Assembly: GCF_026745355.1 (NCBI RefSeq)
Contig: NC_079203.1
Coordinates: 37,696,037 to 37,760,036 of the forward strand
Direction of reading: 5' to 3'
Length of the DNA: 64,000 bases
Source of the DNA: Beta vulgaris subsp. vulgaris
Lineage: Eukaryota > Streptophyta > Magnoliopsida > Caryophyllales > Amaranthaceae
Part shown: positions 23,875 to 36,427 of the stretch, one piece after another
Numbering within the stretch: the first letter of the stretch is position 1
Layout: the number at the start of each line of letters is the position of its first letter
Position numbers and translations under genes: made by a program
Notes under the pieces: generated by a model
Seen by the model: the letters and a program-made list of their open reading frames with translations, nothing else
What the model was told of the DNA's origin: nothing
Databases searched by the model: none

Positions 23875-25267
23875 ATGGATCCTAATCATCCTAATTATAT
23901 AAGAAATCAACCCCAAAATCGCTCAAAAAATCAAATGCCTAGGCAACAAAATCGCTTAATTAGCTCTCAAAATCAGTCAAATTATCGCCAACCTTCTCAA
24001 AATCAATCAAAATATCGTCAACCCTCTCAGATAAATACTAATCAAAGGGGAGAAAATTCTCAAAATGCTTCTCCTCAATATGATAACCTCTACCATGAAT
24101 CTCCATCTGAAAATGCCAACCTTTCATATCGTCAAGTTGATCCTAATTATGGATTTTCTCAATACCAAGAAGATGCATATCCTTACAACGATGTTGATGA
24201 TGATGGTGGTGAATACGAAGAAGGTGGTGATGGTTTTGGTCAATACCTCAAGATGATGATTCTGATGATGATGATGAGTTTGTTCAGGGAACTCAATCAT
24301 TTTCGCAATTACTATCAGGTAATCAATCTCAGCAACCACCGCAAAGACAACCCGTTCAATCACAAAACCCACCTATCCCAGCAACAAGTTCTTCTGCTAA
24401 GAGGGTTTGGGATCAAGTTCAAGATGAACTCCTGGTCTCCGCATTTATGAACACTTCTCTTGATAAGGTGAGTGGACGTACCAAAAGAAAAATTCTTCTG
24501 GGGAAAAGTTTGGGAAGCTTTCGAGGAAGGAAAATAGCAAACCCAACAGAAATTGCTCCAAGAAATGTTGATATGGTGAAAGGTCGTTGGAGTAGACTTG
24601 CTCCACGGGTTTTAAGGTGGGCTGCATTTTATGATGAAGCTCTTGCAAGAAAGAAGAGTGGTCAAAACGATGATGATGTTCTGAGAGAAGCTCATGCATT
24701 GCATCGTAGGAAAAATGGTAGGTTCATCCTCGAACATGCTTGGAAATGTTGAGGAAGTTTCGGAAATGGAGGTCAATAGTTATAAAATCAATGGAAATCA
24801 ACGTGGTCGCCCCAAAGATCACAAGAAAATGTTGATTCACCTGAAGCGGAGGAAGCGGTAAGAGGACAAGAGTTGATGGAAGCGACTCAATGCCCGAGAC
24901 ACCTACTAGTGCTGAAGGAGGTGAAGATGCCCACGTCCCTATGGTACTAAGAAAGCGAAGGTAAAGCTCAAAGGGGTGGCTGGTCAGACAATTGAGTGTT
25001 TTGCTACATTCAGTAAAGGCTTCGGATCCATGCAGAGGGTAGGAGTGTAGATGTTGAGAGAGAAGACAGAAAGATGGAGGTTCAAGCAAGGAAGGTTGCT
25101 GCAAAGGAGGCAGAAATAGCGTTGCAAACCAGGATGCAGAAGTGCAAGAGTATCATAAGAACATGGATTTGCTACAAGCAATGTATGCAAAGGAAAATCG
25201 AACAACATTTGAGGAGGGTATGATTGAGACATTAACAACATGGTTGACCAATAATCCAATTTTTTAG
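23875..25267 (+). pseudogene. Harbinger ORF1: Myb/SANT-like (NAM-associated) DNA-binding protein, frame-broken
   Basis: In PIF/Harbinger elements ORF1 is a Myb-like protein that assists the transposase in DNA binding and nuclear import. Here the N-terminus (from the ATG at 23875) is Asn/Gln/Ser-rich with an acidic stretch near 24190-24290. A Myb/SANT-like block follows at 24450-24750 (SAFMNTSLDK, MVKGRWSRLAPRVLRWAAFYD), then a charged C-terminal helix region near 25050-25250 that resembles the NAM-associated C-terminal domain and ends at the TAG 25265-25267. Frame changes near 24244, 24490, 24715 and 24750-25100 break the protein into at least four pieces. Neighbour transposase and orientation support the call. 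Confidence 0.75.
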
Positions 25268-25452
25268 TGATTTAGTTTAAATGTTAGTTTATGTTTTAGT
25301 TTAAATTTTAGTTTATGTTTTAGTTTATGTTTTAGTTTAAATTTTAGTTTATGTTTTAGTTTAAATTTTAGTTTATGTTTTAGTTTAAATTTTAGTTTAT
25401 GTTTTAGTTCAAATTTTATTTATGTTTTAGTTTAAATTTTAGTTTCTGTAAA
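25268..25452. repeat. Tandem array of TTTTAGTTTAAA/TTTTAGTTTATG units
   Basis: Alternating 12-bp units form a 24-bp higher period, starting right at the ORF1 stop. Located in the spacer between the two Harbinger genes. Confidence 0.85.
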
Positions 25453-25554
25453 AGTTTAACATTTGTATGTTTAAGTTCACTTAATAAAAAAAAGGTTTAA
25501 AAATTTCTTGTGTTAATTATTATATATATGAATTACATATGAATACAACTTTTT

Positions 25555-25905
25555 ACATGATTGTACTATTTTTTACATTATTGTTCAGCTTTCAACATTA
25601 TTGTACTGATGATAGCACTATTGTTTTACTTTTTACATTATTGTTCTGCTTTTAACATTATTGTACTGCTTTTAACATTATTGTACTGCTTTTACATTAT
25701 TGTTGCTTTTAACATTATTGTACCTGCTTTTCACATTATTGTTCTGCTTTTAACATCATTGTACTGCTTCTATGTATTATTGTACTACTTTTCACATTAT
25801 TGTTCCTGTTTTACATATTGTACTTTTTTCACATTATTGTACTGCATTTATGTATTATTGTTCTACTTTTTACATTATTGTACTTCCCCTTTACATTATT
25901 TTATG
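25555..25905. repeat. Tandem array of about 19-21 bp ACATTATTGTACTGCTTTT units
   Basis: Roughly fifteen diverged copies of ACATTATTGT[AT]CTGCTTTT fill the spacer before the transposase. The frames 25561-25989 and 25772-26035 are artefacts of this repeat. Confidence 0.85.
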
Positions 25906-25997
25906 CTATATAACTCAAGGATCCTTGTTCACAATTTTCTCACATCAAACCCAAACACAATATTGTTCACCATTTTCTCACAAACTTAAACACAAGA

Positions 25998-27281
25998 ATG
26001 AACCCCTTCAACTTCTCTCGTTCAAGTTCCTCTAGTTCTAATGAAAGAAGATCATCACGAGCAATAATTGATCAAGAAATAGATGATTTCTTGACCAATA
26101 TTGTTCAACCACTTGCTCCAACTCTTATATCAAATGTAACTCCAACACCAAGGAATAGAAGAGCAAAAGTGACTGATGATAATGAAGCAGGTCATTCACG
26201 TCCTAATCGAGGCAGGGTGGAAGGTCATAGAAGATTGTTCAATGATTACTTTGCTGATCAACCAGTCTATCCAGCTCGTTTATTTCGTCGAAGATTTCGA
26301 ATGCACACATGTCTTTGTTCGGATTATGGATAATGTCATTGCAAGTGATGAATGGTTCACTCAAAAAAGGATGCTACGTCAGTTAGGTTTACGCCCCTAC
26401 AAAAGTGTACAGCGGCTATTCGAATGCTTGCCTACGGGGTAGCGGCGGATTCGCTTGACGAGTATGTGCGAATTAGTGAAAGTACAGCTCGAATAGCATT
26501 GATGAAATTTACGAAGGGGGTCATCAACAAATTTGGTGCGGAGTACTTGAGACGACCTACTCCAGACGATTTGGCTAGCTAGACTACTCAGATTCAGTGA
26601 AGAACGTGGATTTCCGGGCATGGTTGGTAGCATAAATTGTATGCATTGGGAATGGAAAAATTGTCCGACTGCATGGAAAGGACAATTTCAAGGAAGAGGT
26701 GGTGTTGCTACTTTAGTTCTTGAAGCTGTTGCTGATCGTGACTTATGGATATGGCATTCTTTCTTCGGGATCCCAGGTTCGTGCAATGACCTAAATGTTC
26801 TTCACCGATCTCTTGTGTTTAGGGATGTTTTAGAAGGTCGAGCACCCCCGTGCAGTTTACGGTGAATGGTAACCAATATGATAAGGGTTATTATCTCACT
26901 GATGGTATATATCCGAATTGGGCAACATTCATTCAATCAGTTACATGTCCTCATACTCTCAAGGACAAGTTATTTGCTCAACACCAAGAAGGAGCTCGAA
27001 AAGATGTAGAGAGAGCATTTGGGGTGCTGCAATCTCGGTTTGCTATTGTTCGTAAACCATCCCTCGCATGGGATGAGGAAATTCTCAGTGACATCATGTT
27101 ATCTTGCATTATCATGCACAACATGATTGTGGAAGAATTTGAATATTATCATGATCGGATCGTAGATATCAACCAGTACATGGCCAATAGAGATGCAATT
27201 GAAGATCAACATGTGCATCATTGCTTGAAACGTGATTTGGTTGCCAATATATGGCAGAAATTTGGTGGGAATGCTAATTAA
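25998..27281 (+). pseudogene. PIF/Harbinger transposase (DDE_Tnp_4), frame-broken, first Asp lost
   Basis: DDE nuclease of the PIF/Harbinger superfamily that cuts and joins element ends. The N-terminal part is at 25998-26300. The helix-turn-helix region follows (YGVAADSLDEYVRISESTA, about 26433-26490), then the catalytic domain. The block GMVGSINCMHWEWKNCP (26617-26667) normally has Asp where Asn lies at 26635-26637. The second acidic residue is in GSCNDLNVLHRS (26784-26819) and the Glu in RKDVERAFGVLQSRF (26998-27042). Frame changes occur near 26300, 26370, 26580 (with a stop) and 26850. The terminus is TAA at 27279-27281. With the Asn change and four breaks the protein should be inactive. 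Confidence 0.88.
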
Positions 27282-27894
27282 GAGCATTTTATGTATTTCT
27301 TTCTTAAATAAGTTTTATGTTTTTCGTTTTTAGTTAAGTTTTACCTACTTTTTTTCTTAATTAAGTTTGTAATTGTCGCACCAATGTAGCATTTTATGTA
27401 TTTCGTTCTTAAAATTATATTAAAAATGTTAATTGTGTCTCATATCATTAAAAACGCTAACTAATTTCGTATTTAATTACTTAATGAAAACGCTAACTAC
27501 ATATGCTACGTATTAATAAAAGCTAATTATGCAGATAACTTAATTATTAAAATGATAATTATAATTTTAAATTTATTAATTTAATTAATTAATAATAAAT
27601 TATTTTAAATTTATTAATTAAATTAATTAATAATAAAATGCTAACTAATTCATATCATTAAAAAGTAAATAATAAAAATATTGTATGATGGTGGTTGGGT
27701 GATGAGAGAGAAAAAGTAGTTGGGTGGGGTCAAAAAGTGAGAGAGAGAGGAAAAAGTAGTTGGGATGATTGAAAAATGGTTCATGGTTAAGGAGATGAGT
27801 GAGAATTGATTGTGGGATGTTATTTTTTAGAGAGAGAAAGTTAGAAAGAGAGTGGGATGATTGAGTTTTTCACTCATGAGTTATGGTGCCCTTA

Positions 27895-29195
27895 GTCAAT
27901 GTTGTTTCTATTATACTGGTCACAATTTCAGATTTAATGTCTAATAGTAAAATTCAATCATGTTTCTAACTCAAAGATAAAAAGAAGAAAAATTGCCTAA
28001 CGAAATATGTGGGAATTCTTCGGTACAATTATTGCGCCACGTGGCAATACAACCCTAAAAAATAAGGAGATTCTTGGGAGCTTTAGAAATAATAATAAAA
28101 TTTCAAATATTTTTGATAGGCTTAGAAGAAATTTCGTTATAGCATGTAAAATTTAAAATGATAATAGCACTTATTTTCTACAAAATATAGTCTCATTTGA
28201 AACCGATCTGATTTGATGGATAGCTTATTTTCTATAAAATTTGGTGTCATTACCAATCTGATTTGATGGATCCATAGTCTTCCAGTTTTAAGCAAGGGCG
28301 GGGCAAACATAGCGGAGGCCTTATTAAAATTGGGCTTTTCATATTTAATTCATAAAAGATATTAGATTCTCAATTAAGAAAAATACTCTCAACATTATCA
28401 AATAATTATAAATAAACAAATATTTAGATATAAATAGAGTAAATTTTATTGAAAAATCGCAAAAAAAAAAAATATAGGAGTATGAGTAGAAATTAATGAG
28501 AGAGAGTTAGGAGGAGACAGAAGAGAGTAGCCATTAATGGGGAATTGGGGATTTGAAGGAGCCAAAGAAAAACCCACGCGTGATGGTTTATTAATGTGAG
28601 TAGGTGATGAGTCACTGCTCCTAAGTAGAATTGAACCCACATCCCTTTGCCCCATCCGTTACTATTTTATCACTGATCCAAATGCTTTCCTTTTGGTTTT
28701 TCTTTCAAACATTTAATACATATAATATATTTCGGAGCCCTCTATCTTTGGGGCCCTCTATTTTTTTTGGGACCCTATTCCGTCGCCTATACTACATGGG
28801 CCAAGAACCACCCTTGATTTTAAGATATCAGTACTTAAGTTTGCTCTACATTTCTCAAGGATTCATTCAGTACATTCTTTTAGGAAAGTGGCAAAACAAA
28901 ACTAATCTTAGATTCACCAAGTACGATTAGTGAACCATGCATATTTTAACTTCTCCGTCATATGATGAGAAAGAGGGACCATGCCATCAACTTGGCTTTT
29001 CTTTTGTCCCCAAAAAACAGATCGGATAGCTTACCTCTTAAAGAAAGATTCACATGCGGCATGCCGAATATCGACATGATCAGATCTGAGAAATATAGTC
29101 AAAATTGTACATCATTCTTCTCCAGATCAAGAGTATTTTGTATTCCATCCTATCTACAAAAATGTTATTTTCACCTTTCCCTTCTTGCCTTGACA
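27895..29195. other. Unassigned AT-rich DNA with a 2-copy tandem repeat
   Basis: A unit of about 50 bp starting CTTATTTTCTA and ending CTGATTTGATGGAT occurs at 28170-28222 and 28224-28271. A stretch near 28700-28800 with repeated GGGGCCCTCTA/GGGACCCTA words may be a transposon remnant. No gene is seen. Confidence 0.4.
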
Positions 29196-29200
29196 ATAAT

Positions 29201-29440
29201 TGTCAAAGGACCAACTCAACCAAAAGCTTAAACTGATGGTTGAGGCCCCAAGAATAGATTTATACTCTATCACGCAAGAGCCCAAATGCGCTAAATATTC
29301 CACTGAGAAAGGAGGGGTGGATGAGATTCGAACCCGTGACCTTTTTGTCACGCTGACTCTTGATACCATGTCAAAAGACCAACTCAACCAAAAGCTTAAG
29401 CTGATGGTTGAGGCCCCAAGAATAGATTTATACTCTATCA
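29201..29440 (-). mobile_element. TRIM retroelement, complete, 240 bp, ATAAT duplication
   Basis: Two 72-bp direct repeats (29201-29272 and 29369-29440) start TG and end CA on both strands, differ at few positions, and are flanked by ATAAT at 29196-29200 and 29441-29445. Read on the minus strand the 5' LTR is followed directly by TGGTATCAAGAGTC (29355-29368), a primer-binding site matching initiator Met-tRNA type sites with one change. The internal region is only 96 bp and codes for nothing, which defines a terminal-repeat retrotransposon in miniature. Confidence 0.9.
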
Positions 29441-29445
29441 ATAAT

Positions 29446-30006
29446 TAGACCTCATTCTTTAAAACTAGGAGAAACTGAACTAAACTGAATGAAACTAAAC
29501 TGAACAGTAGTGAAAATAAGTCCAAAAGAACATGATCTTACTCGCAAACTAACTACATTGATTACAACTATATAGAAAATAGGTGTTGCTAGATTCATAC
29601 TTTTAATATACTTTCATTTATAACTTTCGTCATTATACCTCAGAGAAATTTAAGTTCATCCCCATCTTCAAGAGTCAAAATATATGCCCAAGTTGCAAAA
29701 ATCACTAGCTTGAAGAACATATAGTATTAAGATTGTAACATATATCATCATTTCTCTGTTTGAAAGCAAAAGAAACCGCCTTAAGGCAAGTTTGTAAAAC
29801 TCCCCTACATCGACACCCCACCACCCTCGTTTTCTCAATATATCTTCACCAACTTCACAAAAAAAACCATTTCATTTTTCCACTTCCCTTGAACTTACAC
29901 TGTATAGGGCGGCAAAAAGCATGTGCTAGAAGTACTTGTATATCACACATAACTATCCTAGGTGGTAACTGGTAACCAGAAAAGAAGAGCTACCTAAAAA
30001 CTCTCA
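29446..30006 (-). other. Probable 3' UTR and downstream region of the MBD gene
   Basis: It follows the MBD stop codon on the minus strand. I see no gene in it. No certain polyadenylation site could be chosen. Confidence 0.4.
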
Positions 30007-33000
30007 TCACAGGTCATAGACACCATTCGGAGGTAGACTGGGACCATTGATCTTGAATGTATGTGGAGTGTGCTGCAATGGGATACTGCTGTGAGTGTGC
30101 TTGGTGGATTGCCGAGCCTTCTTTTTTGCTGGCGGGGTAACATCAGCAGAAAGGCCGGGTCGACTAAGCTGCAAGGGTGTGGGGTCAGCTGGGGCAGCCC
30201 ATGACAAAGGACTCGCTGCAAAACAGCAAAGAGTACATCATTTGGGCAGTACATATAATGGAGATCATGAAGCAGCTCATTAATGTTGATTACAAATTAT
30301 GGGTTTATGACCCTATCATGCAGATGATGAAGCACAGGAGAAGCAGGATATGATGAAACAGAACAGTAAATATAGCAAAAATAGCTCTTCAACTAGACAC
30401 GTTGATTTTGTTATAGATTATCAGAAACAAATTCTAGCATAACGTGTCTGCAAAACCTACTCCCTTTGATGTTTGAAGAATACAAAGCAACTATAGAATC
30501 AAATTGCTTGCTATCTTGTTTACAATAAAAGAATCTGTATACACATTTAAATTGAGCAGTCTTTTTCATTATTGAGATAAGTAATGATCCCTCGGCAGTA
30601 AATATTACCAGAGCGCTAAGAGAAGTATGCAAAGTTGACAGTTAGTGAAATAAAGTACCCATCAACTCAAACAGAGAGTTGCAGAATCTATGATGCATCA
30701 GAGTTCCAGATCATTCCTTTTCAGTATGCATGGCCTTGTTACATCCTACTAAAACAAGTCAAGATCATTTGCACCTTGTGCTACTTAAGCTTAACATGCC
30801 TGATTGTTTAAAGTGTGGGTCATAGATATGTTAAGCTTCTCTAAGTTGGTCAAGTAGTTTTTGACAGAATACATCTAAGTATCCACGTCCATCTAAAGTG
30901 TTCACTGCATGTGCATGAGAGGCACGAAGATGTAACTCAAAGAGATCCAGTAAATATAGCACAAGAACCAAATCTTTTAGTATACATGTGGGTATTTCAC
31001 AATACATTTTAGGTTCATTTCCAAATTAGCCTCTCGAATCCATTAAGACCAAACTTATACAATCCTGATACGGAATTTTCCCATTAAACTATACAAGCTT
31101 ATATATAACGAAGCAGTTGAAACACCGGGTAGACACCTCACGACATCAAGAGGCAAAATTTACTCATGCTGATTTAATTAGGAATAGTCATTAACAATGG
31201 TTTAATTGTCTTTCATCATACATATCCGAAGGTGCTCCCACAGAGCATCTATGGAAGCAAAGAAAGCCAGACACAAGAAACCAGGTTTCCAACAGAAGCT
31301 AGTGTACACTACCATAACTTATAATCCTTTAATGAGGGGTAAGGCGCAAATGTTAAGAGTTTCCGGTTCACAATGCCACAATGCAGTACAGAAATCAATT
31401 ATCCAGGCCATATAACAAGCAATACATCCCAACTTGCCGCAATTCTATCATTTAGAGTCTTCACATTTTCCTAGCATATCAGCATCGTCTTTTAGCTTAT
31501 AGTTCAAAATGAGATTGCTTGTTATATAGAATCTTTTAAGAGACAAACGCACTACGGAAGTACAATGTTCATTTTGATTTACAGATCAATGAAATCATGG
31601 ACAAATATGTACATGGGAAGCATTATGTGGCGCTACAATGTTTTATAACCATCTCATCAGTATCATATTAGATTCTCTCCACGTATACCTTCTCTTTTTC
31701 TAATTTTTTTCTTTCAGAACATTAAACCAAATGTGTTCAAAGATCAACATAGCCAGTCCGCTTTGTCAGATTTTCAGTTCATGTGATAGGGAAATATGAT
31801 ACTGATGAAGATGACAACGAAAATTAAAACCAAGTTGCTGTAAGCATCCAAAATATCAAACTAAAATATACCTTCGATGGTCTGGAGATGTCTGGGTCCT
31901 GGCATCCCAAAATTAGTCTCATCTGGCATAGGTAAACGAGCAGTGCGCTTTCTGACATAGTTTTCTTTCAGGGGCTTTGGAATTCGAAATGAAAACTGGG
32001 AGAGTGTCACTCCTTGCATAGCGAATTCCGGATGTTCCAACAGGTATCTGCACAAAGACAAAATATTTGAGTTACAGATTTGCAGCAAATGGAAATTTTG
32101 CACACAAGAAATCAGTACGGACAGGCCCTACAAATGAAGATTTAATAAAGAAGAAGATTTAAAGAATAAAGAGGTTAAAAGAAACATACCTCTGAACCTC
32201 AACCATCGACCGAAGTCTCTTACCAGATGGTGCAATATAGTACCTGAAATTATCAAGTAAACTTCGTTCTCACAAATTGAAAATATATACAAAAAAAAAA
32301 CGAATATATAACGACATGATCTAAAATGCAAAATTTGAATGATCTCAAGCAGAAAAGGCAAGAAGAAGTTACCAAATCCACAAGATCAGCTAGTTAGTAA
32401 TCTAAAAAGCCATCTTATGGAATAACAACTACGTCGTTCATCTTTAACTATTAAACTCATAAGAACAAGCCCTTGATAAATGAGCCTTCCTTCCATAGAC
32501 ATTCCTTACGTGAATCATATTCTCCCCAAAGCTTAAGGGTAAGTATAAATTATGTTGGCAACCAGACAATCTAAGTTCATATAAGAGCAACTGGGCGGGT
32601 CAGAGCCATATACATAAGAAGGATTCTAATTCAAATTGAACATAGCTAGGTGGTTAGGGCAAATGGCTATACTCGCCATATATAAACAGATAAGCTAAGA
32701 AATAGAGAAAGACAACAATTAAGCAAACGAAAGAAGGGCAGAAAAATAAGTTATTTTCCTGCCTGCTCGAAGACAAGTAACCTCTCTTGACTCTTCCTAT
32801 TGAAATATCCCCACAGATCAAAACAAAACTCTTTCTCTGAAACCTTCCCTGCTAATTATCTAGGGTGGTCTCTTTTGATGGAGACTATTTCCTACATATG
32901 ATAAGGGTGTTTTGCATAAAAATTCAGAAGACCTTGAGTGTCTTGCTGAAATTAGGGTAAAAGCTGCAAAATACTTTCATTATGATAAGCCAACTAACAT

Positions 33001-33986
33001 TAAAATTCCTCAAGATGTCAGAAGGGAGGAATCCTATCAATACAATGTCCTGTGTCTCGCCTACTCGAAAGGGGGGTAAAGTACGAATCATGAAGCTCCT
33101 GAAAACAAGAATATAAATTACTTCATAAGGAAAGCCTACTTGGTTTGCAGTTGTCCTTAGTTCTTAATTATAAGTAAAAGAACAGAAAAGACCCCTTTAA
33201 TAGACCAAAGGCAAAAAGATAACATTCCATTACTGCCCAATACCTTAACATAGTCAGTTAATGAATCAAGCTAGATAGGTTTACGTAAAATACAAAGTGC
33301 TAGATATCATAAATTACAAAAGTTTCCCAAGTGCATACAGGGTTGTGCTCAGTGACAAAGAAACACAGTTCAAAAAATACTATCAACGACACCTACATCG
33401 CGTGTTCTTCATCTGGCCTTCTACGTCAACTAACAAAAACCACAGAACTGCATGACGAAACCATCAATGCATTCATTTATAAGACCAACTTGTTTCTTAC
33501 ACAGTAAGTTACTGACATTTTCCACCTTGTGATGGCAACTTTAGGCAAAAAAGCATTTGACAATAACCTCCCAGATCAATAACCAGCTCACCAACAACTA
33601 CGAGAACAATCAAATCTTAAGCATAAAGAACCTTTAACTACACAAGAAGCAATCAACCAAAGATGCCTTATGGAGTTGGTAACCAGCCACCAATATTCCC
33701 AAAAGGCAGACCCCTATGCACAACTCACAAGCAATCAGGACCATCATTTATTATTTTTTACCAGCAAATCAATCCGACTTCGACGATCTCACAACAACTA
33801 GCTAACTACTATGATAATGTTCTTCACAGCCTCATACAAACCAAACTAACACACAGACCAACAATCAAAGAAGAAAAACAAACAATGTCCATGAATTCAC
33901 ATATTGCATCACAACAATTAACTTGCCATTGTATTCTACATAAACCCCACATCATACAGAAAACCCAAGTTTCCTAAAACAACAAT

Positions 33987-34046
<60 letters not shown>

Positions 34047-34724
34047 AACAACAACAACAAATCCTCAGTCCCAAAATGATTCGAGCTCGAGTAACATGAA
34101 TCATCATAAGAAATCGTTTCAGTGTTCACGGCCCCTAAAACACCTAAAAACAATAAAATCAAACCTAAAATATAAAACATAAAAACACTCCAAAATATAA
34201 AAAATTTGCAAAGAAACATACACATCAGCAAATTTAGAACAGCCTTCACCACGAATCCTGAGTTCCCTTTCCCAACCTGGAGGAGGCTGAGCAATATTAG
34301 GCTTATCAATGGCCCACAACCTACTATTATCTTGCTCTAAATCACCAGCTTCATCACAACTAACTTCTGGTCTCCATTCTTTTGCTAAATCACATGAAAA
34401 TGGAAGCTCTAAAATATTTTCTCTTATTTCCTCATACTTCTCTTTTGTGGGTATAAGCCTCCATTTAAAACACTTTGCACATTGAACTGTAAAAGCACCT
34501 ACAGCAGGTAATACTCGTTGAGGTACCGGGTTCGAATCCGGCCTCGATAACGTTAATGGCGGTTTACACTGAATTGGATCCGCTTCTACTGACCCAATTG
34601 TGGTTGGATCATATAGAACTATTTGCTTATCGTTTTGGGTTTGTTCTTCTTCATCATCTGAGGATAAAACGACATGATTTATACTGGGTTTTTCATTTTG
34701 TTCTTTTAAAGTTTGGTTCTGCAT
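30007..34724 (-). CDS. MBD2: CW-type zinc finger / methyl-CpG-binding domain protein (MBD2-like), four exons
   Basis: Exons on the minus strand: 34724-34222, 32243-32190, 32047-31872 and 30215-30007, all with GT-AG introns and donors GTATGT, GTATGT and GTATAT. Together they give 314 codons (313 aa, TGA stop). Domains: acidic N-terminus (SSDDEEE, 21-27); CW zinc finger at about 76-128 with C82, C85, C111, C123 and W88; MBD at about 144-196, starting PPPGWERE and crossing the first two introns, with YYIAPSGKRLRSM encoded across exon 1-2; conserved tail with LSQFSFRIPKPLKENY; basic PPAKKKAR near 265, a likely nuclear localisation signal; C-terminus GPSLPPNGVYDL. Plant MBD1, 2, 4 and 12 share CW plus MBD and are nuclear chromatin proteins; several of them do not bind methylated DNA strongly, so the ligand is uncertain. 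MBD2 is preferred from length and tail. Intron 1 carries a GTT/AAC microsatellite. Confidence 0.9.
33978..34061. repeat. (AAC)n microsatellite in MBD intron 1
   Basis: About 28 AAC triplets with two AAT interruptions, near the 5' end of intron 1. On the transcribed strand it is (GTT)n. Confidence 0.95.
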
Positions 34725-35210
34725 TACAATGGATTTTTAAAAAAGCTGAAAAATACCCTGCAAAAGAAAAGGAAATAAGTTTTTTCAACGGTAATTTTTT
34801 ACAACAAAAAAAAATACCCAGAAGACAAAAAATGAAGATCTAGAGAAAGAAAAAGAGGGGGAAAATTTACTGATTATTGAAGATTATAAGAGGAAATTTA
34901 ACCCTTCTGCTTCTTATGCAGGAAGAAGAACGAAGCAGAGGGGTAAATTAATTTTTTTTTAAATAAAAAAATTAATAAAATGAAAAAGGAAAGATCCAAA
35001 ATTAAAAAGGTTTAAGTTATAAGTGGAGATATGTCTGATAATTTGAGGGATTTTTGAGATGTGGGGAAAAAACTGCGGGAAACAGAGGAGAGAGAAAGAG
35101 AGAAGAAGAGGAAAGAGAAAATGGAGGGAGGAAGAAGAAGGTGGTGTGTAATGATATAAATAGAGAGAGAAAAAGGGATATACTATTTTACATTTGAATG
35201 TCGGAGAATG
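34725..35210 (-). promoter_or_regulatory. MBD gene 5' UTR and promoter region
   Basis: Upstream of the MBD start codon. It contains a CT-rich stretch on the transcribed strand (GA-rich on plus, 35080-35175), common around plant transcription starts. A TATAAATAG-like word is not placed convincingly for the minus strand. Confidence 0.4.
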
Positions 35211-36427
35211 TGTTGATTCATATTTATACTCAAATTTTATTCAAAACCTCCCAAGTAAATCAGGTTTACGATAATTTATTTCGCATTCATAGATTTTATC
35301 AAAACGAACTTATTAATTACAAAAAATTAACTATATCATATAGTTAAAAACTAACTATATTAATATTAATTATATCATACAAAGACTAATTATGAAAAGT
35401 AATTGTATGATACAAAGACGGACTATATTAAACCAAAACTGATTACATCGTAAGATTTCCGGTGCGACGGTACACAATAAGTTATTGCGAACCCAACTTA
35501 TTTAAGGCGTTTTGGATTAAAAAAAACCTATTTAAGGCGTTTTGGATTAAAAAAAAACCTATTTAAGGCTTTTGTTTTCATTTGTTGGTTTTTGTCTGAT
35601 CTTACTTAATATATATCTATAATTGAATATCTATCTTTACTTGCTTTAATCTTTATTTATCCCAAAAAAGTATACTAATTTATTTCTCGTTTTTGACTAT
35701 CTTAGTACGTATAATTTTTAACTACTTGTCATTTTTACGTAAATATATAGTCTCTAATACACTTTTTCCCTCCTCTAAATACTTGTGCCTACAATAATGT
35801 TTTGAATAATTAAAGAAGGTTGGAATATTTGACTAGATAATTTAATCACAAAAATTAATTAAAATATGAGATTATAATAGTTTTTGTAGGGTTTAGGGGG
35901 AATCCAATCAGATTTTGTTGTGGGGTGATTTTTGTCTATAAAAAGGTTATTGCGGTTGATCACATAAAATGAGGCATTGGTTAGCATAAATTATTGGTAG
36001 TAGTTTTTTTTGACATGGATTATTAGTAGTAGTTTACATTATTATAATGATGCACTTCTTTTAATAAGGAGTTCAGTATTGATTATTAAGAATAAAGAGC
36101 GAAAATGTGCTTTGTTGGTGAATGGGTGCAAAATAATTTCCTCCGGACTTCAAGATTGGATTGAATCAAGGTAACCTTATCTGATTATTTGTCATATAAA
36201 ATGGAAAGTATCTTTGTGTATCAAGGGGATAATCTACCTATTAGAGATACAATAATAAGTTAAATTTGATTTAATAACTAAAAAATATTTACATTTTAAT
36301 ACAATATATTTGATGTTTACGATTTTTGTTTCTTTTTAATCTACACTTTTTTTAGTCGATGTCTTTTAATTTACACACTGTTGCTGATTCTATTTTTTTA
36401 GTAGCAAATCTCATATGTTTTCTCCTC
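35211..36427. other. Intergenic AT-rich DNA
   Basis: No gene recognised. It contains the short tandem repeat at 35499-35574. Confidence 0.4.
35499..35574. repeat. Short tandem repeat, 30-31 bp period, 2.5 copies
   Basis: TATTTAAGGCGTTTTGGATT begins at 35499 and 35529, with a partial third copy at 35560. Confidence 0.8.

Larger units (their letters stand above)
23311..27891 (+). mobile_element. Full-length PIF/Harbinger DNA transposon, 4581 bp, TTA duplication
   Basis: The terminal inverted repeats are GGGCACCATTAACCATGAA on the left and, read inward from the right, GGGCACCATAACTCATGAG. TTA flanks both ends (23308-23310 and 27892-27894), as required for this superfamily. Inside, in the same orientation, are three palindromes, a TATA box, the Myb/SANT-like ORF1, two AT-rich tandem arrays and the DDE transposase. 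Both genes carry frame breaks and the transposase lacks its first catalytic Asp. The element is therefore structurally complete but probably immobile by itself. Confidence 0.92.

Noticed and set aside
24065..24372. Frames rich in Met/Leu or Val/Ile on both strands
   Set aside because: They are other-frame readings of the Harbinger ORF1 acidic and Gln-rich segment.
25561..26035. Tyr/Phe/Ile-rich membrane-like proteins
   Set aside because: Products of the 20-bp tandem array.
29154..29448. Overlapping frames in the TRIM
   Set aside because: Generated by the two LTRs and not conserved as protein.
34518..34548. tRNA T-arm-like sequence (CCGGGTTCGAATCCGG)
   Set aside because: It lies inside MBD exon 1 and no matching acceptor, D or anticodon arm is present upstream. 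Taken as chance.
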